From: Sitta carolinensis
Taxonomy: Eukaryota > Chordata > Aves > Passeriformes > Sittidae
Length of the DNA: 64,000 nucleotides
Assembly (NCBI GenBank): GCA_032173965.1
Contig: CM063285.1
Span: 25,331,660 to 25,395,659, forward strand
Reading direction: 5' to 3'
Shown here: positions 12,128 to 24,494 of the stretch, piece by piece
Layout of the letters: each line of letters starts with the position of its first letter
How positions within the stretch are numbered: the stretch's first letter is position 1
Program-made: the position numbers and the translations under genes
Notes under the pieces: generated by a model
Databases searched by the model: none
What the model saw: the letters and a program-made list of their open reading frames with translations, nothing else
Told to the model about the DNA's origin: nothing

Positions 12128-14477
12128 AATTTAAATAGGTATCTGCCATTCTATTGCTTCTCATAAGGATATGTCCATAATAAATGTCACATTGATGTAC
12201 AATGATTTTCACTAACAAGTAGCAGACAAAAAAATTCAATTGGAATCCAAGTCACATCCTTGTGGTGGATATGGTTGGACCTGCAGTAATGAGAAATATA
12301 AGTTATAACTTCTTGGTGTGAATGTTGTGACACCCAAGCCCTTAGTCTATTACAGAAAATCTAGAGAATCAAACGTTTGGACATTTCTCTCACTGTTCTA
12401 CCCTAAGGATTTCTGTAAGATGTATCATAAGCAAAGATTAAAATAATATGTAATTTTCTATTAAATGTGTATGATTAGGTTTCAACATCACCATTTCTAA
12501 AAATCACAACCTTTATGAAATAATTTCATGTTTTGAAAACTCTGATTCAGCAAATGTACATTTTCCCATATTTCTCAAAGCCCAAAAGATGATTTACTTA
12601 CTCACAACATTAAAAAACCAAATTACCAGACAACTCTAGATCCAGAGATTTAATTAGTGACACCAAACTTCAGAGTGAAAATAAATACTCATGTTCAAGG
12701 TAGATGTCAGTAAGCCACAGTGTAGGAGGCAGATTAATCCACATCATCTTTCTAATAAGAATTTCTGACATTCTTTCAACAGGGTGCCGCAAATTCTGAC
12801 CTAAAGAGACTATAAAGCAATGAATCAAGACAAATTATGACTGCAACATGAATTGCAGCTTTTTGCAGCTTTTATTTCCTTTTTCACTTCATGCCTTTGA
12901 TAAGCTTAAGCACAAGAAAAATAGAAAAAAGTGAAATAAAGCTGGAATACAAAAAATTAAAAAGTCATTATGGTTCCAACAACCAATCTGAACCCTAAAG
13001 AGTCACATCTTTGTTTAGTTATTATCACAACAATTATCCCTTCTAATTCAGTGTGCTCTATTGTGTTATCTCCACCAGAGACGATTACATTATCACTGAA
13101 TGAGTATATGTTAGTTGGTGTAGCAAAAGATATTATGAACTGTTTTCAACTGGTTTGAACGTTAGTTGTGTTTATGTTAATTGTTATTTAAATTCATCTA
13201 TTATTGAACAGTTTATTAGACTATTATGCAGTAAACCTTGCTTTGGTGGATATATGAAAATAGCATTTCACAATTAAATTCCAGTGTAAGTTAGATGCTT
13301 TTTTAATTTAAGTGTCTATCTGCTGATCCTCTTCCATCACTGTTTATCATTACTGAAAAAAACAATCAGCTCACATTCCAATTTCATTTATATCCATTAT
13401 ATCCCCATATAATCCCACATTTTGGAAGCCAAACTAAGGTGCTGACTTTAATTCAAAGTAATGGTCTCACTGTGTTTTAAGATTAACATAACTAACAAAT
13501 GCCATTTGCAAATCCAGAAGTTGAGAGGTGCAAATAAAATAACATTATTTAAGATTAAATCTTAAAAAATAGATTATTTTATTATTTATTATTTTATTCA
13601 AATGCATATAACTGTTATATATACATATATTATATATATGTGTAAAGAGGAAGTTCAAGCAGCTGTTACTTAGCCAAAACATACATGTACATGTATCATC
13701 CCAACATATGCACACACAAGTAATGTTCATTCTTTGAACATAAATATTTATTATGATTTTAAATGTTTATTATTGTATTTATTAAGCCCAGTGATATAAT
13801 AAAGAGCATAGAGTACAGCACTCTTTGGAACCACAAACACAGCTTTCAAAAAGCACTAAATGCATTGAGTAAGAACAGAAGCATAACCCTTAATGATCTT
13901 AATTTTCATTAAGACATTCACTGCCAAAGAAAATAGCTGAATGATTCCAGAAGACAGAAATATTTTCAAGGTCTATTAATAACTAGATGAATGCTATTCA
14001 TCTAGCTAATGTCACTCAACTAATTTTCAGTCAAGCTGTCACCAGACTAATTGCAAAAAGAAACAGTATAAGCCAAAACTCATGGAATAATTATTCAGAT
14101 GCATGGCTCTATGGCTAAGTAGCCTATCTTACACAATAGCACAGGCCTTAAGTATTGGAAATACATCTATTATCTATAAATTTTCTGAAAAAAAGATTAA
14201 TTATAGTGTATTTCAGGATGGTCCACAGAATAGCACAAAGGAATTTTATTTGCAGGACAAATCTGTGATTATTTTCTGCTAGTGTTGAATTATGCTATGG
14301 TAACATGAAACTACCAGACCATACATCCAATGGCAGGTTTTGGGCATTGAGGATCAATCTGGCTAGAGACAGTATTAGAAAAATGGGGTATTTCTTTAGA
14401 TGTACAATATTTGCCTTTATATCTGTCATGTACTGTGCAATTCATCTCTTTTGTATGGGCTATTCATTGAAGAGTTC

Positions 14478-14527
14478 AACTTGGCGATCCTTGTGGGTCC
14501 CTTCCAACTCAGAATATTCTGTGAAAT
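14478..14527 (+). mobile_element. CR1: CR1 LINE extreme 3' end
   Basis: The string around TTGTGGGTCCCTTCCAACTC followed by AGAATATTCTGTGAAATCT is the last 50 bp or so of a CR1 element, including one degenerate copy of its ATTCTATGATT tail. Orientation is + (tail on the right). The upstream border is unclear, and the flanking 109-codon frame (14305-14634) only runs across it. Confidence 0.7.
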
Positions 14528-16005
14528 CTTTGGAATCTGTGCATTTAACTCTTGTGACATCCCCACAGACCATATCTGAATTTCAGGTCAGAGTGCAGGT
14601 AGACATTGTCAGCTTGCCAGATTCAAACTTGTAAAAAAGGCAAAGTTATTCTCAGGACTTTAGAGATCACTTAGTTTGCCCTTGTGCACTACAGGGTGCA
14701 CAGACCTAGGTGTTTATCACAGCACCTTATGTTCTCAGCAGCTCAGATCTACCTGGTAGCAGCTATTCGGTTTTTGTTCCAGTTACAGTACTCATCTGTG
14801 GCAATCCAAACTGACACTAATCTCCTCCCCCACTAATCTTCTGTCCAAACTGAATATGTAACAAAAGAAAGCAACTTTTACAGAAATGTAAAATTCCATT
14901 TGAAGAAGTCAGATTTGGAAAAGATCCACGGAAAAGCAGTGGAACACAGAAGAGGACTGTTTACTGTTCCATATTACTCTTACCATGAGAAAAAGGACAT
15001 GAAAAGCACTGCCTTTTGGGGATCATCCCCTATGACTAAGAAGTTATTACCCACACTTACACTAACAAAACTTAATGAAGTCCATGGAAGAAGAAAGGAA
15101 AAAAAACGCCATTAAATATTAACCAGGTCAATGTTGACTGCCTTTGAAACTCATATTTTAAATCTTTGGAATGTAAATCACATCTCCAATCAGAAAAAGA
15201 CTTTACTGACTTTAGGAGTGACCAACATGCAACAATTAAGATCTAATGCTTACTTCACAGTTTGGCTAAGTAACAGCTGCTAGAACTGACTCTGTAGACA
15301 AAGTAGACTGAATCGACTGCAGACCAAGTGGGAACTATGTGATAAGAAATCAGCAGGAAAGAAAGGGCATCAGCACAGTCCAGACTTGTTGAAAAGTGAA
15401 TGAAATGAGGAGTGAGAAACATCTCAAAATAAGTCAAATCTCCATAACAGCTTCAAGCAATCCCTTCTGTAAAGCCCTCTTCTGTAAAAGAAGAGTTCAA
15501 AGAAAAGGGTGAAAAGAATAATGAATCAGAGAAGCAAGGGAGATGAGAAATAGCAGAAAAGACTTGAAATGAAATATAGGAAAGTCAGCTCTTATAAACT
15601 AAAATTCCCATTCATATCACCATTCCAATACCAGGGGGAAATATCACTGGTCTGATGCCTTTATTACATAACCTGATGTAGCTAGAATACCCATTCAGAC
15701 TATTTCAGTTTGAGATCATCTTACTTCATAAAAGTTTAAACAATTTCTTGAGTTTCATTATAGCTAAAAGGTTTTTCATGTTACTTGTTTTATTATGCTA
15801 CAGTAAAGTCCCTAAGGAACTGAAGCAAAAGGCTGTAATTCTGTTTACTGATATGACTGATATAATGTTCTTAAAAAATACTGAAATTAAAATAATATAC
15901 ATAGGTAGAAGATAGTGTTTTATTGGTTTTTTCTTCATTTATGCTATATGACTTTAGTAGGTTACCTAAGGTAAGATCCCATGGGAAAAAAGTTAAAAAA
16001 AAAAA

Positions 16006-16008
<3 letters not shown>

Positions 16009-16049
<41 letters not shown>
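16009..16049. repeat. Pure (A)41 homopolymer
   Basis: Forty-one consecutive A, preceded by two shorter A runs each ending in GTT. No gene-like sequence with a polyadenylation signal at mRNA distance lies to the left, so I do not call a processed pseudogene. CR1, the main avian LINE, does not leave poly(A) tails. The Phe-rich frame on the - strand is the homopolymer. Confidence 0.9.
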
Positions 16050-16054
<5 letters not shown>

Positions 16055-17183
16055 TGGATGGCAGGGAAGACTGCTCTTTTCCCAAAGAGAAGCTGAGCAT
16101 GCTTAGGGTGGAGATACTTTGAAGCGGGCAGCACACGAAGGAGGAAATAACAGTGGCACCAAAGGGCTTGAAGCTGCATTCCAGGCAAGGAGAATAAGAT
16201 TAGTGCTGAGCAGCGTGTGAAGCAGGAAACAGAGTCTCAGAGAACATCCCACAAACCAGGCAGGAGTCCATAGACTTTCCTGTAGAGCAGAAAGCCACTG
16301 AACTAAATTAAGGAAGACCTAACATGCTAGAGTACTATGGGCAGAATTTTACAACTGTCCTCTTCTATTTCTGCTCTCCCTGAAATAATCATTTTGAGTT
16401 TTCTATATTTAAGAAGTAATAATTACAATCTTATTTTTATAAATCCTGGATTTTGTGGATCATTCAAGAAAAAATCCAAACAAATGAATAAAAAAAGCCC
16501 CACCAACCCACCAAACCCCCACAGTGTTACTTCTCTGGGACCCACTAAATAATAATATTTTCTATTAAATGAGTATATTCAATGTAAGTTATCATAGCAC
16601 CACATCAATATAATATTAATCAAATATTATAGGTAGGATCTGAAATAAATTCTTAAACAAGAAACTGATTAACTTTTTGAAAAATTATGATTGCTCCATC
16701 AGTAGTAGATATTCAATCATACCTGAAGAGACACTGCCACACAGAAATAAATCTGACTGCTTATACTTCATATTTAAAATAAGTCAGCTAATAAAATTCT
16801 TCATTCTTATACATGCACTTGTTATGTAAGTTTTCTTCCCACAAAAGATAAAAAGAAAATTATTCAAAGAACTGTAAACAGGATTGTATAAAAGAAGTTG
16901 CATTCTGTTTACAATAGTGTCCAAAAATATTTTTAAATCATAAATAAAAATATGGATCTTTGTTATAATGTGGGTGTACCATATGTGATTAAATACTATT
17001 CTATTAATAAATAAAATACAATAGAATATATATATAGAATAAATATTTTACTAGTTTCTCTTTTGTTACTAGAAATTCAATGTGATGATGTGCAATTTTA
17101 TGGAAAAAAATATTCTTCACAACAAAAAACATTCTTACATTAACCTGAACTATACTTTGTGCAGAACAGATATTTCAACAAGT

Positions 17184-17237
17184 TTATATATATATATATG
17201 CATATATATATATGCATATATATATATGCACACACTA

Positions 17238-17315
<78 letters not shown>

Positions 17316-17351
17316 ATGTATATGTATATATGTATGTGTATATATATATAC
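17184..17351. repeat. (TA)n and (TATATG)n microsatellite array
   Basis: About 170 bp of TA dinucleotides with ATGCAT interruptions on the left (17184-17225), then a run of TATATG hexamers from about 17237 with sporadic unit changes, ending in TA again. All frames are open (alternating Tyr-Ile, Met-Tyr or Val-Tyr), which explains the four overlapping 64-92-codon frames; none is a gene. Confidence 0.95.
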
Positions 17352-18106
17352 AATTCTTAGTAAGATATTTATCCTATATTTTGGAATCATGCATCTTTCT
17401 GCCTAATTTCATCTTCATATGCACTTAGGATCTTCATATAATATAAAAATATATTTTCAAATAAAATACATTTTATAATGGAAACAATCTTTTAAATAAT
17501 CATATTAAATGATAAATTTTCAGAGGACGAGAAGTTATAAACATGAACAAAAACATATTAAGCCATTCTGATGCAAACTAAGAATACCATTGAGGTAAAA
17601 AACCATACAACTTTACTTTGAACAAACTTGACTCTTATAGATGCTTTTTGAATTCTGTAATTTGTAAAATATTCTGCATATTGGTTTTGCCTCTTGGGAC
17701 ATAATATCTTATCCCACTGTGGGGAGGGAGGTGTGGATTTGGAGAAAATTTTATTACAGTCATTATTACAATAAACGATAGTCTATTTTTCCATTATTCT
17801 CCATTTCCTCTCTTATGAGAGAACTGGAAGCGTCTTTCTATCCAACACTTTTAATACCACTTTTGCATTCCTTTTATGCCTTGACATTTTGTATAAATCA
17901 CTCCATTGCCATAATGGCAAAAACTTGACAGATGCCCTCTAATAAGATATTGAAATATTAAAGGGAAACAAGCACATTCAGGATCTCCATGCAAGGATTT
18001 CTTCAGCATCTCACAGCTTTAGATTTGCATTTTCTGTGATAGCTCCATCTATTCTGCTATTCTCATTTGGTTTTGACTTCAGTGCAGTGCCTCATGTGTA
18101 TGTATG

Positions 18107-18490
18107 TCATAGAATGGTCTGGGTTAGAAGAAACACTAGAGATCATCTAGTTCCAACTCCTGTTCCACTTTACCAGGTTATTCAGAGCCCATCTTATCTG
18201 GCCTTGGACACTTTCAGGGACGGGGCATCCACAACTTCTCTGGGAAACCTCTTCCTGTGCCTCATCACCCTCACAGTAAAGAATTCTTTCCTAACATCTA
18301 ATCTAAACCTACCCCCTTGTCAGTTAAAAGCCATTACCCCTTGTTCTGTGGAGCACTTTACCTTCCATGATAAAATGTCCCTCTCCAGCTCTCTTGCAGG
18401 TCCTGTATAAGTACTGGTGGGCGGTTCTAAAGTCGCTCCAAAAGTTTCTCTATCCAGGTTGAACATCCCAAACCACCTCAGGTTTGCTGA
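18107..18490 (-). mobile_element. CR1: CR1 LINE 3' fragment
   Basis: Left edge TCATAGAATGGTCTGGGTTAG is the complement of a CR1 3' end. Family-typical 3'UTR words follow (complement of the 'cacaacttctctgggaaacctcttcc' region). The right part, after 'ctctccagctc', appears shortened relative to other copies. About 0.38 kb, moderately diverged. The 124-codon + frame across it is repeat-derived. Confidence 0.9.
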
Positions 18491-21400
18491 TTTTAACTTG
18501 TTGCTTTCAGATATCTTCAATTTATCAGATCACTTTTTATAGAAATTCTACCTATTTTGAATAAAACATTTCAAATATCTTTGCACTGATCTTATAGTTA
18601 GATGAAACTACTTTTTTTTCCTCTCTACTTTGCTGATATGAGACAGTATCAAAGTGTTAATAGTTTAGACACACTGTTTCCTTTATGTGCATTAGCCAAG
18701 TTACTCTGACAAAATAAAATCTGTTCCACACAGAAAAAAATTAGACTGGCAGATCTGACATTTAAAAAATTCATACTATGTCTTTCCTCTTCTGGGACTT
18801 TAACCACCTTTCTCAAATTGTCCGTTTGTTCAGAGAGCACATATGTTTGCACAGTAATTATTCTCTTGTTCAGCAGACTTGAATGTCTTTAATCTCCTGT
18901 TGGCACTCTTGAGAGCCTTCAGTGGAGCTATGTGGGTACACACTTTCAGAAAATCAAGAACACACTCTAATAACAATCAACATCCTTCTTCAGTCAGTAC
19001 TTTCATAGATTTATGGAGAAATACTTTTCCCAGCTGAAATGTCTGTAACACATACACTCTGATGTACACCAAAACTCCTTGGTCCTAGCTAGTGAAAACT
19101 AATTCTGTTCAATTACTTGGTTCCACTCCATCATGTCATTATTTACAATAAGAAGGGGATCTGAGGCCACAAAAGATATTTCAAAAATCACAGAAATAAA
19201 AATATTTTTAAAAATCACATAATATCATAAAATGCAAAATTATAGACAGTTTACATAGGCTTCCTTTAACTGAAAAGACTTCTCCCTCTGTTACATCTCA
19301 AAATAATGAGGTTCAGGTTGGAAGTTTGAGTTGTACGGAACAAGAGGAAAGATTGAGAGTCTCTGAAGATTTTGCACAGAATGAATCTGCAATGCATATA
19401 CATACTAAAAATCTAAAGGCCTAAATATCAGTCAAAAAACAAAACACAGGTTACAGACTGTCTGATACACAACATTACTTGTCTATGAAAAAAAAAGAAA
19501 AAAGAAAAAGAAAATATAAAAATGAAAATAGAGACTGCAATGAGGCAATGGGGATCCAGCAGAGAACACAGACTCTTTCTTGAAGTTGCTGAGTTTCAGG
19601 TCACAGCTGGACATCCGTAAGACTGAGAACAGGGAAAATGGTGCTTAGAAGATTATAAGCTTTTGTAGCAGTCTATATTACAAGAGAATGTTTCTTTGTA
19701 ACAAAAGAAATATTTTGGTGTATTTCAATTCTCAGATTTCACTGTGCTTTTCTAAAGCCTGTCAAATTCTCAGATCATTAAATCTATCATTATTCTCACC
19801 AAACATCTTTTACTGATGCAGAGTTCTATTTTGGCTATTTTTTCCAATATTTTAAACATCTAAATATGTCTTCTGAAATCTTCCTCTTCAGGACTAGTCC
19901 TGCATTTCTCAGTATCAGCCCTTCATACTTGAACACAAAGAACTAGAGTCATTGACACCATTTATTACTCAGTCAATATAACCAAAGGAAACATTAATTA
20001 ACTTTGAAAACAGTGATCAGGCACCACCTTCCACCAGAAGACTAAAGAGAATTTGGTATGGTTATTTCCAGAATTGTTATTTGAAGTTTTATGCAAGTAT
20101 CATGTATGCATAGGGATTTCACAGGTGTATATGCAACATATGTAAAAGGAAATTGAGATCTGTTATTAAGCCTTCTATTTATAGTTGTGAATTACCCATC
20201 CCTGCAGAGTGGCAGTTCCTTCACTCAAATAGTTTACTGTACTCAGCATTTATTGCTGAAGCATGATCAATGTATATTTTAGAAGAAATTTAGATGACAT
20301 AGTAAAATAATGTTGAACTATAGTCCAGATGGCATCAAGATGTGAGGATTAAAGGACATCTCTTTCATCAGAAAGAGCTGTACATTAAGTTCTTGGTTTA
20401 TTCTCTATTTTATCTAAAGTCTTGTTCCTATAGCAACTGAATATACAGATAAGCCTGAAAGAATTATATACCAGCAAGCACTCCCATCTCCAAAGTATAT
20501 ATTGCAATTTAACACATCTTTGGGCCAGAGCTTCCATTTAGTAACTGCAATAAAATCCTCTTGTCCTTCCATTCAGGAGATTACAGTCTCTGTCTTCTAA
20601 CATACCAGGAGTTTTACTGATAGTCACAAGCATCGCTAGCTGTGCCTTACCAGAGGCCACACTTCTTTATTTAAAATACAGTCATCAAATTAATTTGGAA
20701 ATAAAAACAGCTACTTGGTCACGATATTAAAAATAATAGACTAGATTACATTTCCCAAGATCCTTAGAACCATGACATTTTCATGGAACATCTAAAATAT
20801 ATTTATTTTATAAATTGCTTAAAAAAGCGATGTTTGTCAATTCAGATTTTTTATTTTTTTATTTTTTTGTCTTTAAGAATTACCTTCTCATCTAACCAAA
20901 GTAATTATTCTCCCTTCCTTCATTATATTTCCTCAATGCCTTTAGATATTGGTATTAAGAAGCATTTAGATATAATACATGGAGAAATGAAGGATTTATG
21001 GAAGTGAAAAGCAAAGGCACTAAGCCTAGTGGTTACAAGAGATGCTGGAACAATCACATGTTCCCTGAGTTAATTTCTAATTCTTACTGAATAGTACACA
21101 TGTACTACAATATCAGCTATTATACACAAATTGAGTCAGGATGGGCTGACCTTTATTGTTCTCTCTGAAAGCCATAGAACTCTGGACAGATTTCCAAAAA
21201 TTAAATCCCAAGTAATAATTAGTTCTTTTAACATTTAAAATCTTTAAACTACCTTCTCCAGAACATCTAGAAGATCTTCAAGTAGAATAAATATTTTGCA
21301 ACTAGTAAATTTGTCATAGGCTCTGAAAAAGTGACTTCTTTTTCTCTGCTAAACATGAGAGTTATATTCTAGAGAAGTGTTAGATCAATGAAGCTATAAA

Positions 21401-24262
21401 CTCAGTCTCACAAGTACAAAAGACATTTTTTCATCTGTTTCTTGAGACTCTGAAAGGTTGGCATTTAATCTACCAATCCAGGCCCTTAATGAGCTTTTTG
21501 CTCATTAATTTCTAAGATCACAAGAAAATAAAAAAAATTAAGTATTAAAACCATCTAGAACTTGTCTCAAGAATTTTATTCCATTTTGAGATGGTCTTTC
21601 TGGAAACAGCAGTAACATGACAGTTCTTGTCCTATTTCTAAGCAAAACTATTTTGAAGCAGCACTACCACTTATCTGCTGTTTGAGAGAAATTTTATCAA
21701 ATTTGCACCATCATGGAAGTCTGAAACATGTTAAAATGTTAGTTAACAAAAAAAGTTTTTAAAAAGGCCTTGTATTCATTGTTCACATATCATACAAGAA
21801 ATTATGCCATTTAAGAAAAAGAAAGGGAAAGTCAGCAAATATGCCAGTAAGCAGACAGAGATTAGGTAGGTTATTTATGGCTTTGTTTTTAGTAGGTGGA
21901 ATAGGGCTTATGAACAAGGTCATCTGCCAATTTCTTCTCAAAATGATTTAGTTAGAATTTAACCAGACATAGAAGTTCTGTGGAACTCTTTGTGGAGACT
22001 GCAGTGATGCTCCATGTGATAGTAAGAGATAAAATACTAGGCTATAGAAATTACATCAACTGTGTTCAGTTCAAAGTACTGTTAACTTTAATTTGACACA
22101 CACTCAACACTGATTTTATACTACTCTAACCACATTGATTTCAACAGAGCTGGTCATGATTGATTTGGAGCAAGTCAGATAAGGCCTAACCATTTTACTT
22201 AATCCCCTGAACTACAGAACAAAAAATCACCATTTACTGTCTTCCATTTCAAATATAGAATTCAAATTTGAGACCCAAAAAACAAGTGAAATCAGCCACA
22301 AAGAAAGTTCCTTATTTTGTCACATTTTCCAATTCCTATGGAAGAGTAGAAGCCTGTGTAACAAAAACTGCTGATGAAAGTACTACAGTCTTCAAGACAA
22401 AATACCAAGAATGTGAAACACCGCAGACTGCAAATTATTCTCAGGTGAATATATCAGGAGATGCACAGGTCTTAGAAGATGAGATGCCAAGCACACTACC
22501 TTGTAAGTATTATTACTATAATTTGCATTATTATGCAGCAAACATCTTTTACTGTATTCAGTGCAGCAGTGGGCTCTTCAGTCTTCCACTGACTCCTCTT
22601 TTCAATTGAGAATCTAGCATGAAAATAACCCATCTAAATAATATTTTAAAACAAAATCAGATCAGGATACCCAGAGTTAAAACAGAGGATAATAATCACA
22701 GGAAAAGTGAAAAAATGAAAACACTATCAGACTACAAAGTTCTGCATCCTCCATGGTTAAACTGGAAAACACTGTGGACCACAGGCAGAAATAATTTTTC
22801 AAGCTAAGAAATTAATGCACTACTGCTTTAAAAATCTAACTAATCAATTAAGCATAAAGATCTTCAAGCTCATTAAAAGTAAGAACTCTATCCCTGAAGG
22901 ATGAAAAAAGCTGGGTCACCCCAAACTAGTAAACAGCTTCCCAGGATGATAAACCTCTATCCTGAATATCAACTTGCATCAGACACGCTAAATCTACTGC
23001 GTAGAGGAGATTTTATTCAAAATCCACTGATTTTAACTCATCCACTAAATCAAGACAGAATTAAAATAACATGTTGTTTAATCAGAAGCTGTTGATCTTT
23101 CTTTTTTAGGCTTTCTTGGTTTCCTTCTGCCTCTATGGACTTCATGTTAATGTTCTAACTTGCATGAGGATTTTTCAATCTTTCATCAGGCCATTAAGGG
23201 TGGGGAATTAAGAGTTTTACAACCCACAGCATATTTTTGTCTTCAGGAAGGATTTGGACAAGAAAAAAATCACAAAATGACCTTCTGTTAAACGAGATGA
23301 GAAGCAGTAGAGTATTTAGAACAATTCTATGCAGTTTTATATTCTCTTTTGCAACCAGCCATCTGTTTCGTCTAAATTCAGCTACATAAAAGCAGGTACA
23401 GGCCGAAGAAATTCCTGGAAAGGGTAAGGCCTTCAGGCCAGAGACACAGATGCTAGAACCTTAGTCAAGCAATGAAAACAAAACATTAGCCTGCCATATG
23501 TTAAAAACAAACTTCTCTTAGGAGATGGTCTGGATTTTGCTTATGATTTTATATATATATAAATTATATATGATTTATATATATATATAAGATATCTCAA
23601 GTAGAATACAATTTCACTCTTTTGCTCTGGTAGCTCTTTGTACTTGGAATTATGAGAAAATTAATGAGATTGATATGACAAGTATTGTCAAAACTCATGA
23701 GAATGTCTGTACTGAGAATTCCCAGCAGATTCTGGTACTTTGCCTGTTCTCTTTTCCCTGCTCACCACTACTGACTGTCTGGCAGCAGACAGTGCCTTCT
23801 CCATAAGACTCTTGCATCAAGGTATCATAGAATTAAATTAAAATATTTTAAGCTGTCTTTATCACACAGAGCCAGAAATGCCAAGTGAACAGGGCATAGC
23901 CTGAAAGTTGCACCTTCTGACAGCAGGCTCCCAGGCCAGTATATGCTACCAAATTTTGAAATGTGGGCATTTGACATTCATGTGTCCAGTTGGTCTGCAA
24001 AGCCTTTCAATTCTCAGGTGGTCTATGAGAAAAAGCTAACTATAAATACAGTACTAAGATTAGTAAGTAAGAATTGAATTTATATTTCTAAGTAGGTGCT
24101 ATACCTGAAAAAAACCATCATGGGCACAAACAACTTACCAGAATATACAAACTAACTGAAAGTTAGACTACCTTATAAAGATACAAGACCCTTACATGTT
24201 ATTACTCTATGGGAGGCCAAAGAAAATTTCAGATGTCCACTTACCTGACAAATAAATTCTGC
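18491..24262. other. AT-rich non-coding stretch
   Basis: No exon, RNA gene or clear transposon was recognised. It includes an A/G-rich tract near 19.49-19.53 kb and a self-complementary TA-rich segment at about 23.54-23.59 kb. The 113-codon + frame at 22268-22609 has no recognisable domain and no plausible splice context. Confidence 0.5.
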
Positions 24263-24494
24263 TCTCATTGACCAACCCTTCCAGGTCCTTTTCTGCCAGA
24301 CACCTTTCCAGCCACTCATTCCCAAGCCTGTAGTGCTGCAGGGGGTTGTTGTAACCCAAGCGCAGGACCCAGCACCAGGCCTTGTAGAACCTTGTACAAC
24401 TGGCCTCAGCCCATCAATCCAACCTGCAAACTTACTGAGGGTGCACTTAATCCCCTTGCCCAGATCACTGATAGAAGTACTAAACAGGCCTGAC
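24263..24494 (-). mobile_element. CR1: CR1 LINE internal (RT end/3'UTR) fragment
   Basis: Matches, in complement, the CR1 block that encodes the end of ORF2 and the start of the 3'UTR (words around 'gttgttgtaacccaagcgcagg' and 'ctgcaaacttactgagggtgca'). It lacks a CR1 tail at the left, so it is truncated at both ends; an internal piece between the 'cagcccatcaatccaacctg' and 'caaacttac' parts also appears deleted. The 107-codon - frame here is CR1 sequence. Confidence 0.88.

Larger units (their letters stand above)
10217..14477. other. AT-rich non-coding stretch
   Basis: No coding exon or datable repeat was recognised. A homeodomain-motif-rich segment lies around 10.9-11.1 kb and a 28-bp-period duplication at 12.1 kb; both are listed separately. 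Otherwise it appears to be single-copy sequence. Confidence 0.5.
14528..18106. other. Non-coding stretch with simple repeats
   Basis: No exon or RNA gene was recognised. It holds a 41-bp pure A run and a long TATATG array, listed separately. Confidence 0.5.

Noticed and set aside
15871..16188. Poly-Phe - frame and possible processed pseudogene tail at the A41 run
   Set aside because: No upstream mRNA-like sequence, no polyadenylation signal at the right distance and no target duplication seen; treated as a simple homopolymer.
17082..17428. Four Tyr/Ile/Met/Val-rich frames
   Set aside because: Direct translation of the TA/TATATG microsatellite.
22268..22609. 113-codon + frame starting MRPKKQVKSATKK
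   Set aside because: No domain, ends in AT-rich low-information sequence, no splice sites or retrocopy features; compatible with chance.
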